Shown here piece after piece: positions 31,159 to 43,130 of a stretch of 64,000 nucleotides of DNA. This DNA comes from Isoetes taiwanensis (Eukaryota > Streptophyta > Lycopodiopsida > Isoetales > Isoetaceae), in NCBI GenBank assembly GCA_021234155.1, contig JAJEKV010000018.1, positions 16,028,999-16,092,998 of the forward strand. Direction: 5' to 3'. Position 1 is the first letter of the stretch. Each line of letters begins with the position of its first letter. Under the pieces are notes generated by a model, which worked only from the letters and a program-made list of their open reading frames with translations, had not been told where the DNA came from and made no database searches. The translations under genes and the position numbers were made by a program.

Positions 31159-31507
31159 GTATGGAGCTGCTGATAGAGGAATGGGAGTCGCTGATGACTC
31201 AGACAATGAAGACTCGAATTTGCAAGGGGTGGAGGAAGAAGAAATTTTCATACAACTCAAACAAGAGATGATACATGCTGCTGCACTCAAGAAGATCCTC
31301 AAAAGACCAGAGGCGTGGTCACACAATAATCTGAGGCCTTTTTTTATGAATCTTTACCACAAGTGGCAACAAAAAAGAGAAGCCCATGTTCTTCTGCTGC
31401 TGGACTTCACCAATTACCCGGTTAGGAGACTTGACCTGCTGCTGAACATTTTGGGCAGGAATGCTGTTTTGGATTTAACCATTCAAGATCTGATTGACGC
31501 ACAGTAA
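31118..31507 (+). CDS. Small intact frame at LINE 3' end (possible ORF3)
   Basis: A 129-codon frame overlaps the end of ORF2 by 41 bases in another phase. It starts MMIFYTDAMRRLNRYG, has an acidic stretch (DDSDNEDSN then EEEE) and ends in a leucine-rich, probably helical part (AHVLLLLDFTNYPVRRLDLL and LDLTIQDLIDAQ). I do not recognise a family. It may be a separate third ORF, or the true ORF2 C-terminus displaced by one frameshift near 31120-31150. Intactness in an otherwise damaged region makes it worth comparing with other copies. Confidence 0.5.
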   Translation: MMIFYTDAMRRLNRYGAADRGMGVADDSDNEDSNLQGVEEEEIFIQLKQEMIHAAALKKILKRPEAWSHNNLRPFFMNLYHKWQQKREAHVLLLLDFTNYPVRRLDLLLNILGRNAVLDLTIQDLIDAQ

Positions 31508-31736
31508 CAAGGAAATACCAAAGACTCAGATCAGACCACCTTTTTGAAGATATATAAGTACTGGATTGGGATTATCCTTTTTTATTTATCTTCTGCTTTC
31601 TTTTGTTCACCTCTGATTGTGAGTAGAATATTATGATAGGTAGTATACTACTGATGGTATACACCATGACTATGTAAGTTTTAACTTATGAATACAACAA
31701 CACCTTACCTCCAAAAAAAAAAAAAAAAAAAAAAAA
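31508..31736 (+). other. LINE 3' UTR and poly-A tail
   Basis: A T-rich untranslated region ends in 24 A at 31713-31736, directly followed by the target duplication. This is the normal 3' end of an L1-type retrotransposed copy. Confidence 0.88.
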
Positions 31737-31745
31737 TCAGTTGTA
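31737..31745. repeat. Target-site duplication of inner LINE, right copy
   Basis: TCAGTTGTA, matching 12339-12347. Confidence 0.9.
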
Positions 31746-32126
31746 CTTATTAATGGTTCGTCTTCTGGCTTCTTTCCTCTTACTCAAGGTTTCAGACAAG
31801 GTTGCTCTCTTGCCCCTTATCTTTTCCTAGTTGCAGCTGAGTTGCTTACTAAAGCTATTTCTCATTATCAAAACAATGGTATGATTAAAGGTCTTCAACT
31901 TCCTGATTCCAGTGAGTCCCTTACCAACTAAATATTGATAAAAGTTTGATTGTTGGAGACTCTACTCATCAAAGTCTGGCAGGTATTAAGGTTCTTTCTC
32001 CTCTTCAAGCTACGAAGTTGCTGGGTATGCCTTTATCTTTGAATCATAGCATTAAAGGTTTGTGGGATCTGATTTTATCTAGAATCAAGAAGAAGCTTAA
32101 TAATTATAGGACTTCTCTCTCTCTCT
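31737..32126 (+). pseudogene. Outer LINE ORF2, part 2: RT core with catalytic motif deleted
   Basis: Protein resumes as LINGSSSGFFPLTQGFRQGCSLAPYLF (shown here in two overlapping parts: LINGSSSGFFPL and GFRQGCSLAPYLF), then GMIKGLQLPDSS. At about 31918 it jumps to the region after the catalytic block: compared with the inner LINE about 50 codons with YADD are missing. It continues with LLGMPLSLNHSIKGLWDLI and SRIKKKLNNYRTSLSL, and breaks at 32126 where the small LTR element sits. Confidence 0.82.
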
Positions 32127-32889
32127 TGATATGGATATGGTAGCTCGGGGGAGTGGCCTTGAACGCTGGTCTTGGTGGACTAGCATGGGTGTGTGAGAAG
32201 GGCAAACTAATAGCATGGCAAGGCAATTAAGTGGCAATTGTAATGGTTATGATCAAATAATATCTATTAAGCCAAGCTAATCTTCTTGAAAATATCCCAG
32301 TTCAAAAATAGCAGTTTCTAAAAGGCCAACTTCAAAAGATCATATCTCAGCGAATATAAGTCGGATTATGGCGATCCAGTTTCCGGATTGGGGTCGCCTA
32401 TTTGCTAATTCCTTGTGGATCGTGAGATATCGCCAAAAGAGTGGCCGTGGGTCAGACTGGACTGCACAACCAAGATTGCCTTTTTGAAGAGAACCAAGCT
32501 CCTTGCCTAGAAATTGCCATTGCCTTACGCCTTCTTTGTTGATTTGCCAGATCTCAACACCGGTTGGCCCGGTTGGGTGGAGAACTGCCATTAATTGCCT
32601 TGTATTGAGAATCTTCCTCTAGTTTTGGTGAACTAGAGCCGGATCATTCTGAGCTATTGGTGTAGCTCATATCAATTGGTGTAACTCGTATCTTATGTTC
32701 ATTGGATCTGTGCTTATTTGTCTTCTTATTTCATACTTAGATCATTTTGTCGTTGCTAACGGCTTATTCTGTGGATTCTGTAGCAAACCTAGACGGTTTA
32801 CAGGTTATGAGATTATGATTTGTCTGAAGAGACCTGATATTCTATTTAGAGGAGATAAAAGGTATGGTTTATTGTTGTGAACCATATCA
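32127..32889 (+). repeat. 5' LTR of small LTR element
   Basis: Begins TGATATGG and ends CCATATCA, an 8-bp terminal inverted repeat. Compared with the other LTR it lacks about 28 bp corresponding to the GGGCTCATTGGAAAGC region near 34322-34350. Confidence 0.88.
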
Positions 32890-32891
32890 AT

Positions 32892-32904
32892 TGGTATCAG
32901 AGCC
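32892..32904 (+). promoter_or_regulatory. Primer-binding site of small LTR element (Met tRNA)
   Basis: TGGTATCAGAGCC lies 2 bases after the 5' LTR, as in the copia elements of this window. Confidence 0.85.
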
Positions 32905-34055
32905 AAGCTATTCCTAAAGTTTGCAAAGACTTCCGGTTAGTGCTGGAGATTGCAAACATGAATAGAGAATCTTATTCTGGCTATTCTTGATGTTTGTAAG
33001 TCATCTAGTTGGTGCTAGTGATTGCAAACTGGAATAGAATTCCTCCTCCTAAGAATCTAAATGATCTTCTTTCTATGAATTTTAACTTCTTGGATCATTC
33101 TTTCCAATCCAATTCTATTCAGAGTAATCAATCTTTGGATATTGGTACGACAAAATTGTTTGTTGCAGGAAACATATAGGTGCAGGTGATTGGTGACGTG
33201 GAAGAAGTAGAGGGAACTGAGCCTAATCTTCCTGACCAATCCATTTCGTTTGCCAAAATGGATCTCCTTCCAATCAAGCCTAACCAAAACTGACAATCCA
33301 TCTCCTTGGCTAGGATGGATCTCTGTTGAAACTTTTCCTGCATCTACGGAGGGCGTATCTATGGTGGACGGATCAAAATCAATCTTTATCTGAACTCTCT
33401 ATCCTTGACAAATCTTGAACTATTCCAAACTAAACGAGTTTAGTGCGGTCCATTGTTTTAGTAAGACGTCTTAATAATGAATATCTATCTGTAAGAAATT
33501 GTAGTTTAAAAGTAGAGGTGACTTCAAAATCTGTTAAATGATTTTAAAGGATTCGTGCCTTTAGAGAAATTGTAAATCTATTTTATGATTGTATTGCTTC
33601 CTTCTAATGAATGATCATGCCATTAATAGTCGCACAATGGTTGGTGCCATAAGTGTTAATGTTAATGGATGCCATTGGAATTCTAGATTGGTGTCTAGAG
33701 TTTTGAGCAGTAGTTGGTGCTACTGGTTGGAGTCGGTACTTCAACAAGAACCCTTGATCTTTTCTAAGTCTTGCCTTTATCTTAAAATTTAAATTTTATC
33801 TAGTAGATCTTAAGCTTTGCTAATATATCTCAAAAAAATAATCAAATCTTCCCTGAATTTTTTAGCTTAATCTTTAGCCACAACAGTTGTGATTGTCATA
33901 AATAGTTGGTGCTATTTTATGAAGTCATAATCCTAGCCTTTGGTCCTTAAAATGGATTGAGTTGATGCTCATGTATAAATTGAGTTGGTGCTCAATTGGA
34001 TAAATTAAGTTGGTGCTTAATTTGTTTATGGACACAACTGAGGTCAGTTGCCTTC
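32905..34055 (+). other. Non-coding interior of small LTR element
   Basis: No gag or pol similarity and no frame longer than about 80 codons. The word GTTGGTGC recurs at about 33011, 33640, 33714, 33905, 33981 and 34010, and two longer related stretches around GTGATTGCAAAC-type text lie at about 32940 and 33010. These may be packaging signals or traces of short tandem duplication. Confidence 0.6.
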
Positions 34056-34069
34056 AAAAAGGGAGGAAT
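34056..34069 (+). promoter_or_regulatory. Polypurine tract of small LTR element
   Basis: AAAAAGGGAGGAAT ends directly at the TG of the 3' LTR. Confidence 0.75.
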
Positions 34070-35082
<1,013 letters not shown>

Positions 35083-36766
35083 TGTGACGTCCCCTACTCG
35101 TATACGGTGCACTCAGCGTATACAAACAGGAGTTCACCCCCCATACCAGCTCCATACTGATACAGGGCCCTCCACAATCACTGCACCCGTAACGAGTCCC
35201 AGTGGGAAGAGTGAAGGGGTCATTTTACCCCGTCTCCCTCAGGGCCTACCTAGCTGTGGAAGCGTAAGCATACATGTCAGTATACAACATAATCACATCT
35301 CCACCTCGAAGGGTGGTGCGTCAACATCTGCATAGACAATGATCTGCATAGACAATGATCAGACTCGAAGGGGTGACTGATGGCTTGGGTCTCCAGAGTT
35401 CATTGCAGACAGAATTCATGGCAATGGATTTGGCTGGCATAAGAACATGGCATAGGGTTGTCCACTCCATCCGCCCCTCCTGTGCACACTTTGCAGAGTA
35501 GGCTGAAAAGTGTTGGGACTGACCAGTAGCCCGGCCGGATGCATAGCCAAAAGGGCTATTCCTGGGTTGCATCTCCCCAGTTCCGATGGGGCAGGTAGGG
35601 ATCACTCCCTCCAGAGGTCTACATGCTGACTCAAGGTGACTAGAGGGCCACTGCCCTTATTCGACTGAACCCGTACACCACTCCACGGGTGTCGAGCCCA
35701 TGCCTCACCCACACTCGGTGGCAAGCCATTAGACCTAGTCACAATGATCCCCGGTAGGCCTTACACACCAGAGGGATCGTTCAGGAGTCAGAACACGAAC
35801 CCCCTTCTTAGCCAGTCTGGCCCCTTCACCCACAACCAGGTGGTTCTTGTACACAGGCCGAATCTATAGTGTGCTAGAGAGGCTAATCTAGGAGCATCTA
35901 CTACCAAGCTTTAGGTCTCTACCCCCCTTCCCAATACAAGGAGTTCATAGAGATACATCATCCATATACATCACAGAAGAACTAAAGAACTAGATCTAAT
36001 CTATATCATAGAGTTAGGTTCTTTAGTTAGAGTCTGGTATCTAGAGATCTAGAGGGCTGCCATGGGCAATTTAATAGGCTAAACCTACTGATTCTATGAC
36101 TGAAATATGGTTTAAGCTATTAAATTGCCTAAATACCTGATCCTTGAGTTGCTCCTCCTGACCTGAGGTCGACCATCCTGCTGAACTGCTCGAATCAAGG
36201 GAAACTAATGATGCAACTCTCTCAGACAGAGTCTGGGAGGCGGTTTTGGCTCTTGGGGCAGCCAAAACAGAGCTCTAAAATCCTAGAAACGAAAAATGGG
36301 CAAGTTAGGGTTTCCCCTGGGGGTAAGCTAGGGTTTCCAATTATCCCCTTTAGGCATGTGGGATAATTGGGAATGGGCCCACTTGCCTTTAATGGCTAGG
36401 TGGCAAAATGTGCCCACATGGAAAGGTGTGCACCTTAATAAATGTGCACATTGGGAATGGGCCCACTTGCCTTTAATGGCTAGGTGGCAAAATGTGCCCA
36501 CATGGAAAGGTGTGCACCTTAATAAATGTGCACATTCGGAATGGGCCCACTTGCCTTTAATGGCTAGGTGGCAAAGTGTGCCTACATGGAAAGGTGTGCA
36601 CCTTAATAAATGTGCACATTGGGAGATGTGCACATTAATTACAAATGCACATACCTTGCAAGTTGCCCCCTAGGGGCTACCCACCTGGCTACACGTCGGC
36701 GTACACGTCAGTCGGAGTGGCGTGTATGCATGACGAGGAGCGATGCGATACGCCCCGGGACCGTGA
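35083..36766. repeat. Probable solo LTR of a Ty3/gypsy-type element
   Basis: The sequence switches at 35083 to TGTGACGTCCCC, a start typical of plant gypsy LTRs. Near 36755-36766 it reads CCCGGGACCGTGATA, a loose inverted match to that start. No gag or pol lies inside and no clear target duplication was found, so the right end is uncertain. It contains a 13-16-bp direct repeat (CTGCATAGACAATGATC) near 35329-35360 and the 84-bp array at 36371-36620. Diverged relatives appear at about 50.9-52.9 kb and 63.4-64.0 kb. Confidence 0.45.
36371..36620. repeat. 84-bp tandem array, about three units
   Basis: Units begin GAATGGGCCCACTTGCC at 36371, 36455 and 36539, a period of exactly 84 bp, and are nearly identical. 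Because 84 is divisible by three, both strands show repetitive open frames (on the plus strand WAHLPLMARWQ every 28 residues). I regard these as by-products. Confidence 0.93.
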
Positions 36767-36794
36767 TAATCGTGGCCGAACGCCACAGCTTCAT

Positions 36795-37139
36795 CTGGCT
36801 TCCAAACATCAGCTCTCTGTCAGGGATATTGACCAAAAATTGACTGGGTCAGTGACTTGAATCTCGCCCATCTAACCTACTCTGACCTTGCTGAGCTTTT
36901 GCAGTCTGTGAGTGACAAGTGTTGAGAACATCAAGGAGTGATATCCACACCCATAGCCCCATAAGATCACATTCTACAAGAGATTTTGTGAGGCAGACTT
37001 TTTTCTCTTCAGGGAAACACACTTCCAGTGATCTTTTGTGATTCTTTTCTCGAATCTCAGACTTTCGAGTGGTTGCCTTAAGCAACCCGGAGGTTCTAAA
37101 CCACCGAGGTTGAAGGTTTTGCCAGGATTACCTTCAACA
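36795..37139 (+). repeat. Truncated 5' LTR of gypsy copy 2
   Basis: Only the last 345 bp or so of the LTR are present, with AGGGATATTGACCAAAAATTG shared (shown here as AGGGATATTGACC then AAAAATTGACTGG) and the CCTTCAACA end. The rest is missing at the junction with the solo-LTR-like sequence. Confidence 0.8.
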
Positions 37140-37142
37140 TTT

Positions 37143-37155
37143 TGGAGGTTCTACC
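37143..37155 (+). promoter_or_regulatory. Primer-binding site of gypsy copy 2, probably tRNA-Gln
   Basis: TGGAGGTTCTACC, identical to the site in copy 1 and 3 bases after the LTR end. Confidence 0.6.
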
Positions 37156-37180
37156 GAGATCATCTTCTGGAATCGGACTC

Positions 37181-38520
37181 ATGGCACCAAGAAGAGTTAA
37201 TGAGACATCCGAGCCTACCGGAGACACGGGATAATCGGGAAGCTCTTGCTACACCCTCTTGTCACCATACAGCAACCGCGGGCATGCCTTATCAATACTT
37301 CGAGTTAAGTGTGCCTACCCAGGTCCTCGTTTTTTGATCCGAGCATGAATGCCAACAATTTCCTCAAGACCTTTGAAGAATACTATCAAGAATATGGTCA
37401 CAAAAAAGGTCGTAAGTTTTTCGAAGTTTAAGAAATGTTTCAAGAATGATGAGGTAAGGGCTTGGTTAGAGTATGTTATAGGTTTAGGCACCAATTCTTG
37501 GGAAGAACTGGTAAAAAAGTTTCTAGCAAGATTTGGAAGAGTCTTGGACCCTCAAGATTTAATATTTGAGTTGCAAACTTTTAGATCAAACATGGTGAAA
37601 GTGTGCGCTAGTGATGTCGAAAAGATTCAATCACTATCTTGTCAAATGCCAAATCAATCATGTTCCTAACCATACATTGCATCTAGTGGCTTCTTTTATC
37701 AGGGGATTGAGCAGCAGACCAAGAATACACAGAAAGCTTTTGAAGATTCAAAAACAGGAGGGATTTGATACAATACACAAGGCTTTCACCAAAGCTACTG
37801 AAATTGCTGATATGATATCATACTTACCAGATGAAATGCACTCACCAAGTGATCCTTTTTTTCCAGATTATGAGCAGGAGTGTATGGGATCAGCAGCCTG
37901 CACTGTCTATGCTATCCAAAAGGAAAAGAAAAAGGTTAAGGTGGAAGATGATGAGGCTCCTGCAGCAGATGTAAGAGCAGAGATCACCAAGGTATCTCGA
38001 GGCATTGGTTGAGGTAACTAAACAAACTGCAAGAGTTGAAGAATTCAAAATTTGAAAAGAAAACTTACCCCCATGTGCACCGCTTTAGAGATACTCATTC
38101 TCCGATTATTGCTGGTATAGGCCATGTACTAAGTGTGGAAAAAAGAGGTCATTTTGGTAAAGAATGCCCCTGTATGTGAATTTTGTAAGGTCAGAGGACA
38201 TTACGAGGATAGGTGCAAGTGTCAAAGAATATTTTGCCGCACAAGAAAAATCTAAAATTGGTGAACCAAGTGCATCTATAAGGTTTGTGCGTGAAGTTGA
38301 AGAGCAAGAGGAAATTATGGTCGCCCACACCGGAAGGATGAATAATGCCAAAGAGAAAGAACCAAAGAATCAAGAAGTTGAGATTTTGAAACGAAAAGAT
38401 GCCGAAAGCAAGCGCTGGTTGCGTGCCTCCTCCTCCCGCTCAAAAATTTGTCAAGAAGGAAAAAGGACCGTGAGGATTTTGAATATTTATTGAAGAATTC
38501 TAAAATGCGGTAGATTTGCC
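37181..38520 (+). pseudogene. gypsy copy 2 gag
   Basis: ATG at 37181 (MAPRRVNE) matches the copy 1 start. Fragments 37349-37669 (LDPQDLIFELQTFRSN) and 37611-38012 (FNHYLVKCQINHVPNHTL) cover the capsid-like part. The zinc-knuckle region near 38060-38230 is frame-broken, and 38164-38493 continues with EKSKIGEPSASIRFV. At least five frame breaks occur. Confidence 0.82.
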
Positions 38521-39690
38521 GACCCCGCTCAAGATAGCTCCTTCTTACGTAAGAAAGGTGCTCAATCTTACTAAGGAAGATGAGTTTGCCCCGACAAATC
38601 ACATTGATGAGCACATGCTCACCCGGGAAGATAATGATCCGGAGCTTTCACCGTGTTGCTAAAATGGAAGGGAAAATATTAACCAAAGTTCTCGCTAGAT
38701 GGAGGATCACCCTTGAACGTGATGCCACACCATGTCATGAGACTGCGGTGGTCTAGAAGTAGACAAGAAGGCTCCAATGATCTTGAAATCTTTCTCTAAT
38801 TCTAAAATCAATCCAAAGGGGAATAGTTAGCAATGTGCCTATTGATGTTGAAGGAGTAATGGTTGCAGCTAACTTTGTGGTGGTTGCTTTTGAAGGAATA
38901 GGGATAAATCAGATATTTATGACTTACTTTTTGGGCGAAGGTGGCTTTCTACAAAGTAGATGCTAGGCCCTGTGTGGTCAAAAGGAGAATGTACCATCTC
39001 AAATGGTAAGAAAAAGGTAACATTGTATAATAAGTTAGGAGAGTTTGAAAGCATGAATTTCATTGAAGAAGAAATGTTGATATCACATCCATGTGGAGAA
39101 TTTGAACCGGATACGAGAGTTGGGGTCTAGCATAAAAATCTCAAAGGAGTTGGCTTCAACCTGGTTGAGCAATTTTGCTTATTTATGGTTTGATGGTGGT
39201 GTTTCCAAAAGGCTTAATGTGGCATCTTCGCCGCTATTCTCAAGGATGCCTCAAACAAAGGTTCTTTGGCTAAAGTAGGAAGAATTTATCCTAATGTCAC
39301 TTCTAATATGGCAGAATATAAAGCATTGATTGCAGGTCTTCAAGAGGCAAAAATCTAAACATCGGGAATGTGATCATCTTTGGAGACTCTCATTTCGTCT
39401 GAGGCAAATATCGAGGAGAATATCAGGCCAAGAATGAGGACATGTTGCAGCTCAAAAGTCAAGTTCCATGCCGGAACTGAAGGATTTTGATACCGGGAAC
39501 TCGCCATGTTCCAAGGGAGCGAATGGTGAAGCGGAATCGTACAGCGTAAGTGTGCTACCGAACATTTGGTCGAGGGAGCAATTCAAGAGGAGGAACTTGA
39601 GAGAAGAGATCTGCAACAGCTATACCCCATCCCGGTAATCAATGCAAGTGAAGACAAGGTAAGGGAAGTCAAGGTCAATAAGAAGGGTCT
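38521..39690 (+). pseudogene. gypsy copy 2 protease and extra RNase H
   Basis: LDGGSPLNVMPHHVM near 38695-38740 is the protease catalytic loop. The extra RNase H follows, with FAYLWFDGGVSKRLN at about 39177-39217 and, after a frameshift, MAEYKALIAGLQEAK near 39308-39352, which keeps the Glu lost in copy 1. The closing HVPRE block near 39505 is also visible. The copy confirms the domain order protease, RNase H, RT. Confidence 0.75.
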
Positions 39691-41125
39691 AGATAGGGTG
39701 TTATATGTTGGAGATTTGTTCGAGAGAGGAGGATAATGCTTTGGTTACCAAATTTTTGATGATTGGAAGGATGTCTTTGCTTGGGATTATGATGAGCTGG
39801 TGGGAATTGACAAAAGCATTTGTGAATTTGAAATTAAAATAAAGGGAGGTATGAAACCCGTCATACAAAAGCTAAGAAGAATCAATGCTTCTCTATTAGG
39901 TCTAATCAAGGAAGAATTATACAAAATGAAAGATGCAGGTGTGATTCTTTGAAATTGTGAACCCCGAGTGGCTATCTTGCATTGTTCCCTGTTGAAAAAA
40001 AGAAAACAAGGCCATTAGGATCTGATAGACTATAGAGATTTAAACAAAGCTACTGGCCAAGGATTGTTACCCTTTGTCATTTCGAAGAGGTGTTGCATGT
40101 CAGAAAGGTGTAAAGAAATTTACTCATTCTTAGATGGCTTTTGAGATTTAATCGATAAGCATCAAGGAAGGTGATCAGCCAAAAACTTCATTTATCACAC
40201 CTTGGGGAACATTTGCCATGAAAAGAATGCCATTTGGATTGATGAATGCTTCGCAACATTCCAAAGAGCCATGGATGCAATTTTTAAAGAAATGCCAGCC
40301 TAACATTTTTCGTGTTTTTTGGATGATCTTTGTTTGGGAACTTCTCTGGAAAGACATTTTGATATGCTAACCATGTTGTTTGACTTGTGTAGAAAGGGGG
40401 AGTGAGTTTGAACCCCAAAAAGTGTGTTTTTTATCATCAAAGGGGAATTGCTTGGGCATGTAGTGTCTACAAGTAGAATTCAAATATCCCGGACAAGAAG
40501 ATTGAAGCCCTAAGGAAATTGACACCTCCAAAACCCTCAAACAAAGTTAAGAGCTTCATAGGGATGACCAGCTTCTTGAGAATGTATATCCCTCATTTTT
40601 CCCACACCATAAGCCCAATCTCCAGCCTCACAAAGGTTGGGAAGTTCTCCAAAAGTGAAAGCAAACACATCCTAGTAGATTGGGATGAGCAATGCCGTAA
40701 TTCTTTTGACAAAATCATTGATGCCATTTGCAAATCTATCCCGCTAAAACCTCCCCGATCTAGAGAAGCCCTTCAAAGCTTACATCGGTGTGACAAAGAA
40801 AGCAATTGGTGTGGCAATGTTACAAGGGGATCATGTGATTACTTTTTGCAAGCAAGATGTGGTCCGATGTTTGAGATTAGGTATCCTGTGTTGGAGAAGA
40901 GTGCTGTTCGATGTTTTTGATAGAAAGGCAAGGACATCTTCTCGCAAAACAATCAATGCAAGTGCTCATGAGGCAAAAATCCTTTTTCACTCCTATTTGC
41001 AAAAAGCAGCCCAAAGGCCAAATTGTCTGCGTGATGGGCTTGTAAGATCCAAGCTTATGATATTAACAGAAGGTGGTAAAGTTGATCGAGAATCCCAGCT
41101 CCTACCTTCCACATGTGTTGTTTGA
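39691..41125 (+). pseudogene. gypsy copy 2 reverse transcriptase and RNase H
   Basis: DVFAWDYDELVGIDKS (about 39770-39820) opens the RT. DYRDLNKAT, PFGLMNAS and FFGWSL/FLDDLC-type sequence near 40310-40335 follow in shifting frames. 40519-40920 reads KVKSFIGMTSFLRMYIPHFS, the thumb and connection, and the RNase H begins near 40770. At least six frame breaks occur. Confidence 0.82.
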
Positions 41126-42466
41126 GCATGAAGATCAAGAGGGTTTGTGTGTTGATGACAATCTAACAAACTTGATCTCTGTTGATGCAGAAAACATTGA
41201 TTGGCAATTTGACATCGTAAACTATTTGGAAAGCAATGAGTTACCTAAGAACTTGAGTGGCAGCCAAGAAAGGAGATTTAGGGACAAATGCAAGAAGTTC
41301 AGTCTAATTGAAGGGATCCTATGCAAAGATGACAAGGAAGGAGTCTTGCTGAGATGTGTGGATAGGGAAGAGGCTAGAATGATAATTGAGGCGTGTCATG
41401 AGGGAGTTTGTGGAGGACACTTTGCAGCACAACAACAAAAAAAAAGATTTTAAGGTCGATACTTTTGGCCTACTCTCTTTAAGGATTGTTATGAAGCTAT
41501 AAAATGTTGCCACAAATGCCGATTTTTTGGCAAAAGAACCTTGCAACCAGGTATACGACCGCCATAATTTCCCCGGACCTTTTCAAATGTGGGGACTGGA
41601 TTTTATAGGCCCCATAGACCCACCTTCCTCAGCAAAGACCGGTTTATATTAGTTGCCAGCGATTATTTTACCAAATGGGCAGAGGCAATTCCTTTGAGAG
41701 AAGCCAATGCCCAAGCTACCGCAAGGTTTCTACATGAAAATATCTCATTGCGATTTGGTATCCCTTTCAAAATTGTTTCGATAGAGGCAGCCAATTCATC
41801 AACCACACGATTGCATTACTTCTAGCCACACCGAAAGTCAAACACACCAAGAGTTCATCCTATTACCCTCGTGGAAATGGCGGAAGAGTCAACCAATAAG
41901 ACTCTCAAGTCAATCCCGAAGAAGACCATCAAGATTTCAAGAAAGGATTGGCATTTGAAACTTCATGATGCACTTTGGGCATACGTAACTACCATCAAAG
42001 TGGCTACAAAGCACACCCCTTCAGCTTTGGTGTATGGGATAGAATCAAGATTGCCTATAGAATTAGAGCTTCCATCACTCGGTGGCCTATCGATAAATTT
42101 GGAAATGGATAATGCTCTAAAAGACAGATTTGTGAGATTGATGCAGCTTTGAGGAGCATAGATATGAATTTGAGAATGCAATAATAAGGAAAAAGGCCAA
42201 GGATATTGCAGCCTTCAAAGCAAAGACATAAATTCTGTGGAGTCTTGAAAGAAGGAGAGTTAGTGTTAAAGTGGAACAAAGCAAGGGAAGATATGGCAAC
42301 AAAATTCGAAAATCTTTGGGAGGGACCATTTGAAGTAATAGGGACGGTGGCAAGGATTCATATTGGTCAAGGATATTGCCGATGGCGTAGAATTGATGAA
42401 CCCTATCAACATTGTGCACCTAAAAGGTATTGGCAACAACATGTTGCCCTTTGCTCGTTCAACTGA
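41126..42466 (+). pseudogene. gypsy copy 2 integrase
   Basis: 41073-41453 carries the zinc-binding start (RMIIEACHEGVCGGHFAAQ). 41589-41825 has ASDYFTKWAEAIPLREAN, and 41871-42152 ESTNKTLKSIPKKT and then ELELPSLGGLSINLEMD. 42206-42466 ends with KFENLWEGPFEVIG and CAPKRYWQQHV. The order and sequence equal copy 1; numerous single-base indels break it. Confidence 0.85.
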
Positions 42467-43130
42467 AATCTCTGTAGTAAGATGTAGCTAGGTATAGTTA
42501 ATACATATGGTTAAAACTAGATCGCTTAGGCCCTGTTTTAGTGAATGTAGTTCTCGCTTTAGGGTTATTATTTGTGTGTTAATGAATTTATAAGTGTTGC
42601 TATGCAGATTGTGATCAACCTGAAGGAGTGAATTGATGCTAATGATCATAGTTCCATGCAGTGCATCCGAGCATATCTGTCACACATCTCTTCCATTGCA
42701 CTACATTGATCTCCATCATCCGGAGTTGCCGACATTGCCTCCACACAAAGAACTCACTCATACTAACAAGCTTTTATCTTCACATGCAGTGCATCCTTAT
42801 GTTTATCTCCATCGTCATCCGATCAAGAGTTGACCTCATTGCATCGAAAGTCCTCCTCCATTGCCAATAAATTTCCCCAAGTCTGTCATACCACCATCCC
42901 GCAGACTTCTCATAACTAAAGAGATTTATTTTCCATGCAGGTTCATCTGAAAGTAGCATCATATGCACGTTCATAATATCAAATCTATCACCTTCCAATC
43001 CATATGCAGGTCATTGAGTTGCCAACCATATTCTCATATTGGCAACCGGGCTGGAGAATGGTGTCAAGAGTCATCAAGCAACTAGTCAAAGGGGCCGGAA
43101 GACCAGCCTTCTCTTTTTGTTTGGCATAAT
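42467..43130 (+). other. Non-coding spacer between pol and 3' LTR, gypsy copy 2
   Basis: Counterpart of 22474-23137. The word ATGCAG recurs (CCATGCAGTGCATCC near 42655, ACATGCAGTGCATCC near 42783, CCATGCAGGTTC near 42935, ATATGCAGGTC near 43003). No coding region recognised. Confidence 0.6.

Larger units (their letters stand above)
12348..31736 (+). mobile_element. Inner L1-type LINE, near full length, carrying nested insertions
   Basis: It has a 5' leader, ORF1 (12402-14843), ORF2 in pieces (14840-17960, 19488-20118, 30852-31158), a further small frame, a 3' UTR and a 24-base A tail, bounded by a 9-bp target duplication. Two later insertions stretch it to 19.4 kb: the RTE-like fragment near 17961-19487 and the gypsy element 20119-30846. 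ORF1 is intact; ORF2 has an N-terminal frameshift and a disturbed duplicated block. Confidence 0.9.

Noticed and set aside
36371-36620. Regular repeats as a CRISPR array
   Set aside because: Units abut at 84 bp with no unique spacers, and the context is plant retrotransposon DNA.
36328-36673. Repetitive cysteine/histidine-containing proteins on both strands
   Set aside because: They exist only because the 84-bp repeat keeps frame. The Cys/His spacing fits no finger family, and both strands are equally open.
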